Of a stretch of DNA of 64,000 bases, positions 1-9,150 are shown piece by piece. How positions within the stretch are numbered: the stretch's first letter is position 1; each line of letters opens with the position of its first letter. Source of the DNA: Streptomyces rimosus (lineage in GTDB: Bacteria; Actinomycetota; Actinomycetes; Streptomycetales; Streptomycetaceae). The position numbers and the translations under genes were made by a program. The notes beneath the pieces were generated by a model. It searched no databases, had not been told where the DNA came from, and worked only from the letters and a program-made list of their open reading frames with translations. The DNA lies in the NCBI RefSeq assembly GCF_008704655.1, contig NZ_CP023688.1:5377001-5441000 (forward strand), given 5' to 3'.

Positions 1-1
1 G

Positions 2-778
2 GCGCTGGACTCGGTGGCCGGTTCGCTCCAGGGCCGCCTCCAGGCCGAGCAGCGCTTCACCGCCGATGTCGCCCACGAACTGCGCACCCCGCTGACCGGC
101 ATCCTCGCCTCGGCCGAGCTGCTGCCCGAGGGCCGCCCCAAGGAGATGATCAACGACCGGCTGCGGGCGCTGCGCCGGCTCACCGAGGACCTGCTGGAGA
201 TCTCCCGGATCGACTCCGGCGCCGAACGCGCCGAGCCGGCCTCGTACGAGCTGGGCGCGCTGGTCCGCAGTTCGGTGCGGGGCATGGGGCTCGACACCCA
301 GGTACGGGTCGTGCGCGAAGCGGTCGTACGGACGGACCGCCGTCGGCTGGACCGCATCCTGTGCAACCTCGTCCTCAACGCGCACCGGCACGGGGAGCCG
401 CCGGTGGTGGTGACGGTGGACGTACCGGGCGGGGCGTCTGCCGCGGCGGCCGAGGGCGAGAGGGCCGGGCACGAGGCGGCGTACGGTGACGGGCCCGCCG
501 CGGTCCCCGTCGTGGAAGTACGCGACCACGGCCCCGGCTTCCCGGACGCGCTGCTGCACCGCGGCCCGCAGCGCTTCCGCACCGACGCGCCCGGCCGCGG
601 CAAGGGCCACGGCCTCGGCCTGACCATCGCGGTCGGGCAAGCGGCCGTCCTGGGCATCGAACTGAGCTTCACCAACGCGCCGGACGGCGGCGCGCGGGCC
701 GTGCTCCGCCTTACGCCGCCGCCGGAAGAGCCGCCCGCCGCGTCGCCTACTCGGCCGCCGGCCGACCCACCCGGATAG
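2..778 (+). CDS. Sensor histidine kinase, C-terminal part (5' end outside window)
   Basis: This is the transmitter part of a two-component sensor kinase that autophosphorylates on histidine and passes phosphate to a response regulator. The H-box (VAHELRTPLTG) begins about 20 residues into the visible part. An N-box (NLVLNAHRHGEPP), a G1 box (DHGPGFP) and a G2 box (GKGHGLGLTIA) follow, so the DHp and HATPase domains are complete. The reading frame is open to the left edge, so the sensor and membrane part and any partner regulator lie upstream of the window. The C-terminus is a proline-rich tail. The stop overlaps the convergent caspase-like gene by about 30 bp. Confidence 0.9.
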   Translation, partial: ALDSVAGSLQGRLQAEQRFTADVAHELRTPLTGILASAELLPEGRPKEMINDRLRALRRLTEDLLEISRIDSGAERAEPASYELGALVRSSVRGMGLDTQVRVVREAVVRTDRRRLDRILCNLVLNAHRHGEPPVVVTVDVPGGASAAAAEGERAGHEAAYGDGPAAVPVVEVRDHGPGFPDALLHRGPQRFRTDAPGRGKGHGLGLTIAVGQAAVLGIELSFTNAPDGGARAVLRLTPPPEEPPAASPTRPPADPPG

Positions 779-2867
779 CGAGGGCGTACACCCGGGTGAT
801 CTGGTGCGGGCTGTTGTTGTTGTCCGAGACGAGGAACAGCGGCAGCCGCCCCTTGTACGGGCCCGAGGCCAGCGGCGCGGTGCCGAGCGCCATTCCTTCC
901 GCGTTCTCCAGCAGCGGGTTCAGCTGCGGCTGCGCGGCGGCCGAACCACCCCTCGGGCACGTCACGAGATCGACGGGCTCCCACTTCTTCGCGAACGCGT
1001 CGACCGGCTCGGACTGCAGCGACTCGACCTTGGACACGTCCTTCGCACGGCTCAGATCGGCGCCGAAGATCCGTACCGCGTTCCCCTGGCCCTCGGCGTG
1101 GTTGGTCTCCAGGACCAGCAGCCGGTCGCCGCCCAGCGCCACCAGCTCCGACATGCGCAGCCCGGCCGCCGACTGGTAGGCGTACTGCTTGTCCGCTACG
1201 TACGTGCCGCCGGGCGTTCCCTTGAAGCGCTGGATGCGCAGCAGGCTGCGGCCGCGCGCCTTGCCGTCGCGGAAGAGCGGTGCCTCCAGGCCCGCGTACA
1301 GATACCGCCCGTCCGGGGACGCGCCCAGCGCTTCCAGGTTCTCCGGCCCCGCCCACCTGACGAGGTTGTGCGGCAGCTCGATACGGCCCAGCTCCGCGCC
1401 GTCCGACACCCGGAACCTGCGGATGGACGGACCCGCCTCCGAGGCGACCAGTACGGTGCGCCCGCCCTGCTCCAGGACCAGGCCCTCGCCGTCGAAACGG
1501 CCGCCGCCGGTGGGGTGGAGGGTGCGCATGTCGATGGCGCGGGCGGCGGGCGGGGAGGCGCCGGTGGTGCCGAGGTCCAGTTCGAAGATCCGGCCGGGCG
1601 AGTTGTCGGCCAGCGCCCAGGCGCGGGACGGGCCGGCCATCGCCAGGGCGGACAGCCCGTCGACCGGTACGGCGGCCTCGTACTCGACACCGTCGAGGGC
1701 GTCGCTGTGGCCGATCAGCGCCACATCGTCGGAACAGTCGCCGGAGGACGGCACCTCGTCCCGGGACTGCCACCACACGAAGGACGGTACGGCGACGGCC
1801 GCCACACACAGGGAGGCGATCAGGCCCCGGCGGCGGGTCCTGCGCTTCCTCGCCTCCTGCTCTTCCTCCTCCCGCTGCCGCTCGCGCTGCCGCTCCAGTT
1901 CCCGGTCCGTCGCGCCGTCCCCCGGGCCGCCCGCCCCTGCGGCCTGACCGCCCTGCGGTACCTGGGGCACGGGCCGCGCCGCCCGGTTCCGTACGAACGG
2001 CAGCTTCTCGATGCTGTTCTGGCTCTGCTGCTGGGGCAGCGGCCGGTTCTTCGCCCGCAGCGCGCGGCGGACTTCGCGGTAGATGGCTTCCAGGGTGAGG
2101 TGGGTGTCCGGCCCGTTCGCGTCCGGTGGCTCACCAGGCTCCGAGGACGCGGCCTCCGGAACTCGGCCGGCTGCCTGCGCCCCCGGAATGCCCTCGCGCA
2201 GCACCCGCAGAAATTCCCCCGTGAACGCCGTGTACTCCTCGCCCTCAGGAGCCAGCGCCTCTACATTCCACGGCGTCGAGGTGAGGAGGTACGAGACGCC
2301 CTCCATGCTGTCCATGCCCTCGAACAGGGCCTCGCCGAGCCGGCTGGACGCCAGCTGCGTGGCCGCCGCGGTGGACATGGCGCCGCCGGCCATCGTCCCG
2401 GCGGACATCCCCTTGATCACGCTGCCGCTGTAGCAGCAGTCGAGGATGACGATGCGGAGCCTGGGCGGCGTACGGGTGCCGAGCACACTGCGCAGCCAGG
2501 CGTACGGGATGCCGCTGTGCAGCTTCCCGGCCTCCGTACCGGGCAGCGTGAGATACAGCCCCTCCTGTTTGGAGTCGAGGAAGCCGTGCCCGGCGTAGTA
2601 CACGATCAGCGTGTCCTTCGCGGTGTGCACCGCCTGCTCGACCGGCCGCAACGCGGCGGTGATCGTCCGCGGGTTGAGCACCACCCGGCAGTTCCGCTTC
2701 GGCATGCCCCCGATGGTCCGGTCGGTCAGCGCGGCCCGGAGCGCCTTGAGGTTGTTCCGCACGGCGGGCAGCTGCGGCAGGGTGGTGTACGAATCGACGC
2801 CGATGATCACGCAGGCCGATTCCGCGGGGTTGAACACCGGGTCGGGATAGCCTCCGTTGTCTGTCAT
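747..2867 (-). CDS. Caspase-like (peptidase C14) protein with membrane helix and phytase-like C-terminal propeller
   Basis: The 706-residue protein has a caspase-like domain at residues 15-230. The predicted dyad is His94 in YYAGHG and Cys145 in DCCYSG. A charged coiled stretch (about 322-347) leads to one membrane helix (about 349-367) preceded by a cluster of arginines and lysines, so the protease side should be cytosolic. Residues 395-700 resemble the 'esterase-like activity of phytase' beta-propeller family (FDGEGLVL, SPDGRYLYAGLEAPL, MSELVALGGDRLLVLE), which would be outside the membrane. It begins three bases after the stop of the EACC1 gene and probably shares its transcript. Caspase/EACC1 pairs are known candidate conflict or cell-death modules; the actual target is unknown. 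Confidence 0.85.
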   Translation of the reverse strand: MTDNGGYPDPVFNPAESACVIIGVDSYTTLPQLPAVRNNLKALRAALTDRTIGGMPKRNCRVVLNPRTITAALRPVEQAVHTAKDTLIVYYAGHGFLDSKQEGLYLTLPGTEAGKLHSGIPYAWLRSVLGTRTPPRLRIVILDCCYSGSVIKGMSAGTMAGGAMSTAAATQLASSRLGEALFEGMDSMEGVSYLLTSTPWNVEALAPEGEEYTAFTGEFLRVLREGIPGAQAAGRVPEAASSEPGEPPDANGPDTHLTLEAIYREVRRALRAKNRPLPQQQSQNSIEKLPFVRNRAARPVPQVPQGGQAAGAGGPGDGATDRELERQRERQREEEEQEARKRRTRRRGLIASLCVAAVAVPSFVWWQSRDEVPSSGDCSDDVALIGHSDALDGVEYEAAVPVDGLSALAMAGPSRAWALADNSPGRIFELDLGTTGASPPAARAIDMRTLHPTGGGRFDGEGLVLEQGGRTVLVASEAGPSIRRFRVSDGAELGRIELPHNLVRWAGPENLEALGASPDGRYLYAGLEAPLFRDGKARGRSLLRIQRFKGTPGGTYVADKQYAYQSAAGLRMSELVALGGDRLLVLETNHAEGQGNAVRIFGADLSRAKDVSKVESLQSEPVDAFAKKWEPVDLVTCPRGGSAAAQPQLNPLLENAEGMALGTAPLASGPYKGRLPLFLVSDNNNSPHQITRVYALAIRVGRPAAE

Positions 2868-2870
2868 CGG

Positions 2871-3395
2871 TCAGGTCCTGGGGCGGGGGGCCGGGTTTGG
2901 GGCCTGGTTCGGTGTCGGGGCCGGAGCCGGTGCCGGGTTCGGGCTCCGGTTCCCGTCTGGCGACTGGTGCGGCTCCGGCTCGTCCGGCTCGCCCGGCGCC
3001 TCTGATTCCTCCGGTCCCTCCGACCCCTCCGGTCCCGTCGGTTCCTCCAGCCGCTCCAGCTCCGCCAGCGCCCGCAGGATGCTCCGTGCGCCGTCCGTGT
3101 CCGCCGTGGCGAAACTGACCCGTACGCCATTGCGTTCGACCGTCATCCTGGGGCGTGCCGCATACGCCCTGCGCCAGCCGTCGATGGCGAGGGCGAGGCT
3201 GCTCAGCTGGAAGGCGCTGTCCACGATCAGCTGCACCGCCTCGAACCCCAGCCCCATCTTCCCGGGCTGCGTCTCGCGCGCCCGCAGCGAGACCCGCGCG
3301 CTGCGGCCGACCGCGGGATCGTCCGCCAGCCAGTCGCACAGCGACCGCAGTTCGCGGTCGCTCCCGGCATCGTCCAGCCTGACCTGAATGCTCAT
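2871..3395 (-). CDS. EACC1-type protein (effector-associated constant component 1)
   Basis: This 174-residue protein matches the EACC1 pattern. It has an N-terminal SIQVRLDD strand, then LRSLCDWLADDP, a GLGFEAVQLIVDSAF helix, and a strand with VERNGVRVSF. EACC1 proteins are encoded next to variable effectors such as caspases or trypsin-like proteases in actinobacteria and are thought to regulate or localise them. Here it lies directly upstream of the caspase-like gene. The last 60 residues are a low-complexity Pro/Glu/Ala tail. The family assignment is from memory of conserved features; biochemical function is not established. Confidence 0.75.
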   Translation of the reverse strand: MSIQVRLDDAGSDRELRSLCDWLADDPAVGRSARVSLRARETQPGKMGLGFEAVQLIVDSAFQLSSLALAIDGWRRAYAARPRMTVERNGVRVSFATADTDGARSILRALAELERLEEPTGPEGSEGPEESEAPGEPDEPEPHQSPDGNRSPNPAPAPAPTPNQAPNPAPRPRT

Positions 3396-3592
3396 TCGTC
3401 CCCCACGTTGCTGTCCGGCCTCGTGCCAACTCTCGCCCCATACCCCGCCGCCCCGCCGGGATTCACGGAATGGTGGGCGTGCTCCGCGAGCTGATGCATC
3501 CGAACGGGTGGGAGATGCCGAGGAGTTGACGCGGGAGGGCGCGTCGCCGGAACCGGGGGTCTCCGGCGGCCCCGTCTGGCAGGATCACCTCC

Positions 3593-4168
3593 ATGTCGAA
3601 CGTTTCATCGAATACGTACACCTACACCCGTGTCGGGGCGATCCTGCACGAGATCGGCATGGTGACCGAGGAGAAGATGCGCAGCGTCCTCGAAGAGGCC
3701 GCCACCTACGCGGACGAGGAGATCGACCACTACGAGGCGGCGGGCTCCCTCGAAGAGTTCGGGGTGGCGGTCTGCGTCCACGCCGACGACATCGACTCGA
3801 TCCACGACGACTACGCGGACCTGATGGAAGCCGCCGCCAAGGCCGCCGGCGGCCGGGTCGCCATCACCAACGTGCGGCTCGACGAAGGCGAGGACGACCT
3901 CGACATCGGCCGGATGGACACCCTGACGTTCGAACGGAACGGCACGCCCATGTCCATCGACGCCGAGCACTTCGCGGAGGACTACTACGACCACGCCGCG
4001 GCCTGCGAGGCCATCGCCGTGACCGCCCACGAGGACGACCCCCGCTCCTGGCGCGAAGTCGACTTCGAGCGGGAACCGCACCGCGGTTACGACAGCATCA
4101 TGGTCCTGGCCACGCCGGAGCAGGCGCGGGCGCTGGAGGAGCGCCTGGGGTTCAGGTTCCCGGAGTAG
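3593..4168 (+). CDS. Acidic protein of unknown function
   Basis: This 191-residue, strongly acidic protein has no signal peptide or membrane helix. It begins MSNVSSNTYTYTRVGAILHEIG and contains several Asp/Glu-rich helices (DDIDSIHDDYADLMEAAAKAAGG). I do not recognise the family. It stands alone between the divergent EACC1 gene and the convergent MmyB-like regulator, whose 3' end it overlaps by 17 bp. The ATG follows a weak purine stretch. Confidence 0.75.
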   Translation: MSNVSSNTYTYTRVGAILHEIGMVTEEKMRSVLEEAATYADEEIDHYEAAGSLEEFGVAVCVHADDIDSIHDDYADLMEAAAKAAGGRVAITNVRLDEGEDDLDIGRMDTLTFERNGTPMSIDAEHFAEDYYDHAAACEAIAVTAHEDDPRSWREVDFEREPHRGYDSIMVLATPEQARALEERLGFRFPE

Positions 4169-5024
4169 CCGGTACGTCCATGCGCTGCGTCCCGATGACC
4201 GACAGCAGCCGCAGCGCCTCTTCCGACGGTGAACCGGGCGCGGCGGTGTAGATGGCGACCTGCTGGTCCCGGTCCGCGATGTCCAGGACGTCGCAGCTGA
4301 CGGTGACGGGGCCGACGAGCGGATGGTCGAACGTCTTGCACAGGGCGGGCCGGGCGGCCACGTCATGGGCGGCCCAGAGCCGGGCGAACTCCTCGCTCCC
4401 GGCACGGAGTTCATCGACCAGGCCGGTCACCTCCGGTGAGTTGGGGTAGCGGGCCGCGGCGGCACGCAGGTGCCGGGCCGCCGACCGGGCGAACTCGTCC
4501 GCGTCCGAGACGCCGTACAGCCGCCGGCCGCCCTCGTTCGGGGTGAGGAAGGCGCGCCGGAGGAGGTTGCGGTCCCGGCGCGGCAGCGCGGAGAAGTCCT
4601 CCATCAGGGCGGCGGCCAGGTCGTTCCAGGCGATGACCTCGTACGTCGCGGACAACACGATGGCCGCGGCCTCCGGCAACCGCTTCAGCAGGTCGACGAT
4701 GCTCTGCCGCACCTCGCGCGAAGGGCCGGGCGGGGGACCGGGCGGGGTGCCCGCGAGGTGGTGGAGGTGATCGCGCTCGGCGTCCGAGAGGCGCAGCGCG
4801 CGGGCGAGCTGGGCCAGCACCTCGCGGGAGGGGTGCGGAGCGCGGGCCTGCTCCAGCCGCGCGTAGTACTCGGTCGAGATGTACGCCAGCCGCGCCACCT
4901 CCTCGCGACGCAGCCCCGGCGTGCGGCGGCGCGTCCCGGCGGGCAGCCCCACCTCGGCGGGCGTGAGGCGCTCGCGCCTGCTCCGCAGGAAGCCGCCCAG
5001 CTCTTGTCGTACTCGTCGATCCAC
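4152..5024 (-). CDS. XRE-family regulator with MmyB/MltR-like ligand-binding domain
   Basis: This is a predicted DNA-binding repressor of 290 residues. An N-terminal helix-turn-helix (LGGFLRSRRERL, RTPGLRREEVARLAYISTEYYARLEQAR) is followed by a MmyB-like domain (ATYEVIAWNDLAAALMEDFS, RNLLRRAFLTP, CKTFDHPLVG) that in this family binds a small lipophilic ligand. I chose GTG 5024 because an upstream ATG at 5156 would put the palindromic operators and the divergent promoter inside the gene. It is divergent from a short-chain dehydrogenase, the usual arrangement for this family, and probably represses both genes. Confidence 0.88.
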   Translation of the reverse strand: MDRRVRQELGGFLRSRRERLTPAEVGLPAGTRRRTPGLRREEVARLAYISTEYYARLEQARAPHPSREVLAQLARALRLSDAERDHLHHLAGTPPGPPPGPSREVRQSIVDLLKRLPEAAAIVLSATYEVIAWNDLAAALMEDFSALPRRDRNLLRRAFLTPNEGGRRLYGVSDADEFARSAARHLRAAAARYPNSPEVTGLVDELRAGSEEFARLWAAHDVAARPALCKTFDHPLVGPVTVSCDVLDIADRDQQVAIYTAAPGSPSEEALRLLSVIGTQRMDVPATPGT

Positions 5025-5053
5025 CCGACCAGTGTGCGCGGGGGCGCGCCACC

Positions 5054-5113
5054 CATCCAGGTACTGGTGGTGCCTGGATGGCTGCTCAGCCAGGTACTGC
5101 CTGTTCCTGGATG
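5054..5113. promoter_or_regulatory. Two 27-bp palindromic operators between the MmyB-like regulator and the SDR gene
   Basis: Two imperfect palindromes of identical layout occupy 5054-5080 and 5087-5113. Each has a left arm containing CCAGGTACTG and a right arm ending CCTGGATG. They start 33 bp apart, about three helical turns, so a dimeric regulator would bind both on the same DNA face. They fill the gap between GTG 5024 (minus) and ATG 5144 (plus). They are likely the autoregulatory operator of the MmyB-like protein. Confidence 0.7.
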
Positions 5114-5143
5114 AGCGGGACGGCGTTGCGCAGGCTCGTCGGC

Positions 5144-5995
5144 ATGAACGAGACACCGACCGTCCCCGGTACCCCCATGCCCGCCACCTCCACGCCCGCT
5201 GCCCCTCTGCCCGCCACCGCCACGTCCACCGCGGCCGTGGGCCTGCTCGCCGACAAGGTCGCCTTCATCACGGGTGCCGGGCGGGGCATCGGCGCCGCCT
5301 CGGCGCGGCTGTTCGCCCGGGAGGGCGCCCGGGTGCTCCTCGCGGCCCGCACCGAGCACCAGCTCAAGGCGGTGACGGAGGAGATCCGGGCGGCCGGCGG
5401 CACCGCGGACTACGTGGTGTGCGACCTGGCCGACCCCACGAGCGTCCGGACCGCCGTCGAACGGTGCGTGCAGCTGTACCGCCGGCTCGACGTCGCCTTC
5501 AACAACGGCGCCACGGGCCAGCCGCCCGGCCCGATGGACCAGCTGTCGGAGGCCGACTTCGACCACGTCTGTGCCGTCAACCTCAAGGGCCCGTGGCTCG
5601 CCATGACCGCCGAGATCGCCGCCATTCGCGCCACCGCGCGGCGCGGGGCCATCGTCAACACCTCCAGCGTCGGCAGCCTGATGGGCAACCCTCAGCTGCC
5701 CGCGTACGGCGCCGCGAAGCGGGCGCTCAACAGCCTCACCGAGTCGGCGGCCGTCACGTACGGCCCGGAGGGCATCCGCGTCAACGCCATCGCGCCCGGC
5801 ACCACGCTCACCGAGATGCTGCGCGAGTGGGACGAGAAGGCCCCCGGCACCATCGACCACCTCAACGCGCAGACCCCGCTGGGCCGCCCCGCCGCCCCGG
5901 AAGAAATAGCCGAGGCCGCCGCCTGGCTCCTCAGCGACCGCTCGTCCTATGTCACCGGGACGGTCCTCCGGGTGGATGGGGGGATGTGGGTCTGA
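5144..5995 (+). CDS. SDR family NAD(P)-dependent oxidoreductase
   Basis: This is a classical short-chain dehydrogenase/reductase of 283 residues. It has the cofactor motif TGAGRGIG (residues 43-50), NNG at 120-122, a serine pair at 174-175 and the catalytic YxxxK (Tyr188, Lys192). The substrate is unknown. The first 35 residues are an Ala/Pro/Thr-rich extension not typical of the family. An upstream ATG at 5078 lies inside the first operator palindrome and is unlikely to be used. The gene is divergent from the MmyB-like regulator and probably controlled by it. Confidence 0.88.
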   Translation: MNETPTVPGTPMPATSTPAAPLPATATSTAAVGLLADKVAFITGAGRGIGAASARLFAREGARVLLAARTEHQLKAVTEEIRAAGGTADYVVCDLADPTSVRTAVERCVQLYRRLDVAFNNGATGQPPGPMDQLSEADFDHVCAVNLKGPWLAMTAEIAAIRATARRGAIVNTSSVGSLMGNPQLPAYGAAKRALNSLTESAAVTYGPEGIRVNAIAPGTTLTEMLREWDEKAPGTIDHLNAQTPLGRPAAPEEIAEAAAWLLSDRSSYVTGTVLRVDGGMWV

Positions 5996-6299
5996 GGGGG
6001 AGGGGTGGGGATGCGGTGGGGGCGGTTCCGGGCGGTCCCGGGCGGTCCCGGGCCGCTTCGGACCGGATGGGTGATACGGACGGCACGGGGCCGGCCCGGT
6101 TCGCGCGGGGTTGCTCCGGCCTGAGGGTGGGCGGGGTGGTGTGGGCCGGGGCGGGCTGGGGCTGTGGTCCAGGGCGGGCCGGGGCTGTGGTCCGGGGTGT
6201 GCGGGGGCGGTGTGGTCCGGGGTGTGCGGGAGGCGGTGTGGCCCGGCGTGTGCGTGGGTGTCGCGCACGGCACGGGGCCGCCCGGTCCGCGCGGGCTCG

Positions 6300-6640
6300 T
6301 CCCGGCCGGGGGCGTACGGGCCGCCTCGGACCGTATGGGGCCGCCCGTATGGGGCCGCCCTGGCCCGAGGGCCTGCGGGCCGCCTCGGACCGTACGGTTC
6401 CGCCCGGGCCCGGGGGCTTACGGGGCCGCCCCGGCCCGGGTCTGCCCCGGACCGTACGGGCCCGCCCCGGCCCGAGGGTGCGCGGGCCGCCTCGGGACCG
6501 TACGAATCCGCACGGGCCCGAGGGCGTGCGGGCCATCTCGGGCCGTACGGATCCGCCCGGGCCCGAGGGCGTATGGGCCGCCCCGGCCCGGGTCTGCCCC
6601 GGACCGTACGGGGGCGCCCCAGCCCGTACGGGCCCGCCCC
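6300..6640. repeat. Degenerate ~45-bp tandem repeats in a convergent intergenic gap
   Basis: The 680-bp gap between the SDR stop (5995) and the recQ stop (6677) holds no believable gene. Its right half is built from about six degraded units of roughly 45 bp with internal duplications. Each begins near CGGGCCGCCTCGGACCGTACGG and ends near GGGCCCGAGGGCG. The left half is simple G-rich sequence. It may act as a transcription barrier between convergent genes; the function is unknown. Confidence 0.6.
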
Positions 6641-6676
6641 CGACCGTACGGAGCTGGCAGTGCGGGCCCCCGCCCG

Positions 6677-8713
6677 TCACTCCTCCTCGAACGGCGGCTC
6701 CCCCCAGTCCGGTTCGTCCCAACCCAGCTCATCGATGAACCCACCGCCCGAACCATCGGCGGCCGGCGCCCCCGCCGCAGTCGCTCCCGCCCCCGCCGCC
6801 CCCGCGGCCGACGCGCCCCCGACCGGCGCCCCCGCCGCAGCCGCACCCTGCCCCGCCAGCACCTCCAAGATCTGCTCGCCGTACTTCGCCAGCTTGTTCT
6901 CGCCCACGCCGTTCACCGTGCCGAGTGCGGCCAGGCTCGCCGGGCGGGCCGTGGCGATCTCGCGCAGCGTGGCGTCGTGGAAGATCACGTACGCCGGTAC
7001 GCCCTGCTCCTTGGCCGTACGGCCCCGCCAGGCCCGCAGCTCCTCGAAGACCGGCACGGCCTCCTCCGGCAGGTCCACCGGCGCCGCGCGCCGCCCCTTG
7101 GCCGCCTTCGCGGCCTTGGCGGCCTTGGCCGTCTTCTCCGGCTCGCGCCGCATCAGCACCTCGCGCCGCCCCCGCAGCACCTCACCGCTCTCCTCGGTGA
7201 GCACCAGCGTGCCATAGTCGCCCTCCACCGCGAGCAGCCGCTGCGCCAGCAACTGCCGTATCACGCCCCGCCATTCGGCCTCGCGGAGATCGCTCCCGAT
7301 CCCGAAGACGCTCAGCGTGTCATGATCGAACTGGATGACCTTCGCGGTCTTCTTCCCCAGCAGGATGTCGATGATCTGCCCGGCGCCGAACTTCTGCTTC
7401 CGCTCCCGCTGCAACCGCACCACCGTGGAGAGGAGCTTCTGCGCGGGCACCGTGCCGTCCCACGTCTGCGGCGGCGTCAGGCACGTGTCGCAGTTCCCGC
7501 ACGGGCCGCTCTCCTGCCCGAAGTACGCGAGCAGCCGCACCCGCCGGCATTCCACCGTCTCGCACAGCGCCAGCATCGCGTCGAGGTGCGCCGACAGCCG
7601 CCTGCGGTGGGCGTCGTCGCCGTCCGACCCGTCGATCATCTTGCGCTGCTGGACCACGTCCTGGAGCCCGTAGGCCAGCCACGCCGTGGACGGCTGGCCG
7701 TCCCGCCCCGCGCGCCCCGTTTCCTGGTAATAGCCCTCCACCGATTTCGGCAGGTCGAGGTGGGCGACGAACCGTACGTCCGGCTTGTCGATGCCCATCC
7801 CGAACGCGATGGTGGCGACGACCACCACCCCGTCCTCCCGCAGAAATCGCGCCTGGTGTTCCGCGCGCGTCCGCGCTTCCAGGCCCGCGTGGTACGGGAG
7901 CGCCGTGATCCCGTTCTGCACCAGGAATTCGGCGGTCTTTTCCACCGAGGCGCGCGAGAGGCAGTACACGATTCCGGCGTCACCGGCATGCTCGGTGCGC
8001 AGCAATTCCAGCAGCTGCTTCTTCGGGTCGCTCTTGCCGGCGATACGGTACTGAATGTTCGGCCGGTCGAAACTGGCCACGAAATGCCGGGCATTCTCCA
8101 TACCCAGCCGCGTGGTGATCTCCTGGTGCGTGGCCTCCGTGGCCGTCGCCGTCAGCGCCATCCGCGGCACCTCGGGCCACCGCTCGCGCAGCATCGACAG
8201 GGCCAGGTAGTCCGGCCGGAAGTCGTGGCCCCACTGCGCGACACAGTGCGCCTCGTCGATCGCGAACAGGGAGATCTTGCCCCGGTCCAGCAGGCTCAGC
8301 GTCTGCTCCACACGCAGCCGCTCCGGCGCCAGATACAGCAGGTCCAACTCCCCGGAGAGGAACTCGGCCTCCACCATCCGCCGCTCGTCGAAGTCCTGCG
8401 TGGAATTCAGGAACCCGGCCCGGACCCCCAGCGCCCGCAGCGCGTCGACCTGGTCCTGCATCAGCGCGATCAGCGGCGAGATCACCACACCGACCCCGGG
8501 CCGCACCAGTGCCGGAATCTGGTAGCAGAGGGATTTCCCGCCGCCGGTCGGCATCAGTACGACCGCGTCGCCGCCCGTTATGACGTGCTCGATGATCGCT
8601 TGCTGTTCCCCGCGGAACGCGTCGTAACCGAATACCCGCCGCAGGACGCCCACCGCGCCACTGGCGTCGTCCACCGTTTCCCCGGCCTCGGGAGCCATCT
8701 CTACCTCGCTCAT
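6677..8713 (-). CDS. recQ: ATP-dependent DNA helicase RecQ
   Basis: This is a 3'-5' superfamily 2 DNA helicase for recombination and replication repair. Walker A is MPTGGGKS (Lys60) and the DEAH box is [18 protein letters not shown] (153-156). SAT-like TATAT, the Arg-finger segment [15 protein letters not shown] and a zinc cysteine cluster (about 380-407, ending CGNCDTC) follow, then RQC and an HRDC-like domain near 560-620. The 678-residue length fits the long actinobacterial form. The C-terminus is an Ala/Gly-rich tail. An alternative ATG lies five codons downstream. Confidence 0.95.
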   Translation of the reverse strand: MSEVEMAPEAGETVDDASGAVGVLRRVFGYDAFRGEQQAIIEHVITGGDAVVLMPTGGGKSLCYQIPALVRPGVGVVISPLIALMQDQVDALRALGVRAGFLNSTQDFDERRMVEAEFLSGELDLLYLAPERLRVEQTLSLLDRGKISLFAIDEAHCVAQWGHDFRPDYLALSMLRERWPEVPRMALTATATEATHQEITTRLGMENARHFVASFDRPNIQYRIAGKSDPKKQLLELLRTEHAGDAGIVYCLSRASVEKTAEFLVQNGITALPYHAGLEARTRAEHQARFLREDGVVVVATIAFGMGIDKPDVRFVAHLDLPKSVEGYYQETGRAGRDGQPSTAWLAYGLQDVVQQRKMIDGSDGDDAHRRRLSAHLDAMLALCETVECRRVRLLAYFGQESGPCGNCDTCLTPPQTWDGTVPAQKLLSTVVRLQRERKQKFGAGQIIDILLGKKTAKVIQFDHDTLSVFGIGSDLREAEWRGVIRQLLAQRLLAVEGDYGTLVLTEESGEVLRGRREVLMRREPEKTAKAAKAAKAAKGRRAAPVDLPEEAVPVFEELRAWRGRTAKEQGVPAYVIFHDATLREIATARPASLAALGTVNGVGENKLAKYGEQILEVLAGQGAAAAGAPVGGASAAGAAGAGATAAGAPAADGSGGGFIDELGWDEPDWGEPPFEEE

Positions 8714-9150
8714 GCCTGCAGCGTACGAGCTATCCCGCTACCCGCGCTCAAGCCTGTGGATAACTCGGCGCGGGACCGGCCGCCTCTGCTACTCCCCGGC
8801 AGCTCGCACGGGTGGTACGGCGCAGCACCGCCCTGGCAACCCCGTACAACGAAATCCACCACCCAGCCGTCTCACAAGACGACGAGGAACACCAAATACC
8901 GCCGCCTGTGCCCGCGCCCCATACCGCCCCGGCACGCCCAAATACCTGCGCACCAGCTCACCGGCCCACCAGCGCTCCCAGCACCCCTCTCACCTTCACG
9001 TCGGCACGGCCCCTCGCTCACCTGCCTTCTACGGCCCTACGCCGCCCAACCGCGCCGCCACCGCATCTCCCACCGACCCGCTCCTCCACAGGCCCTACCT
9101 CCAGTCTCGTCGCCACCTCTCCACCACCCCTCCCAAGGACGGAGACCACC
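8714..9150. other. Noncoding stretch between recQ and the DUF4232-type gene
   Basis: This stretch presumably contains the leftward promoter of recQ near 8714-8800. The rest is strongly C-rich on the plus strand with short CCACC runs. Frames are open through it only because of composition; I see no start with a ribosome site, RNA gene or clear repeat. Confidence 0.4.

Noticed and set aside
804..3005. Long rightward frame opposite the caspase-like gene
   Set aside because: Antisense shadow caused by high GC codon bias; no domain and arginine-rich throughout.
5078..5143. Start of the SDR gene at ATG 5078
   Set aside because: It lies inside the first operator palindrome and adds a low-complexity extension without a ribosome site.
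5952..6722. Long leftward open frame across the convergent gap
   Set aside because: It translates the GC-rich repeats into Gly/Pro/Arg low complexity, lacks a ribosome site and overlaps both neighbours.
8812..9150. N-terminal extension of the DUF4232-like protein to an upstream start
   Set aside because: The extension is His/Pro/Thr low complexity and would bury the signal peptide; ATG 9151 has a ribosome site.
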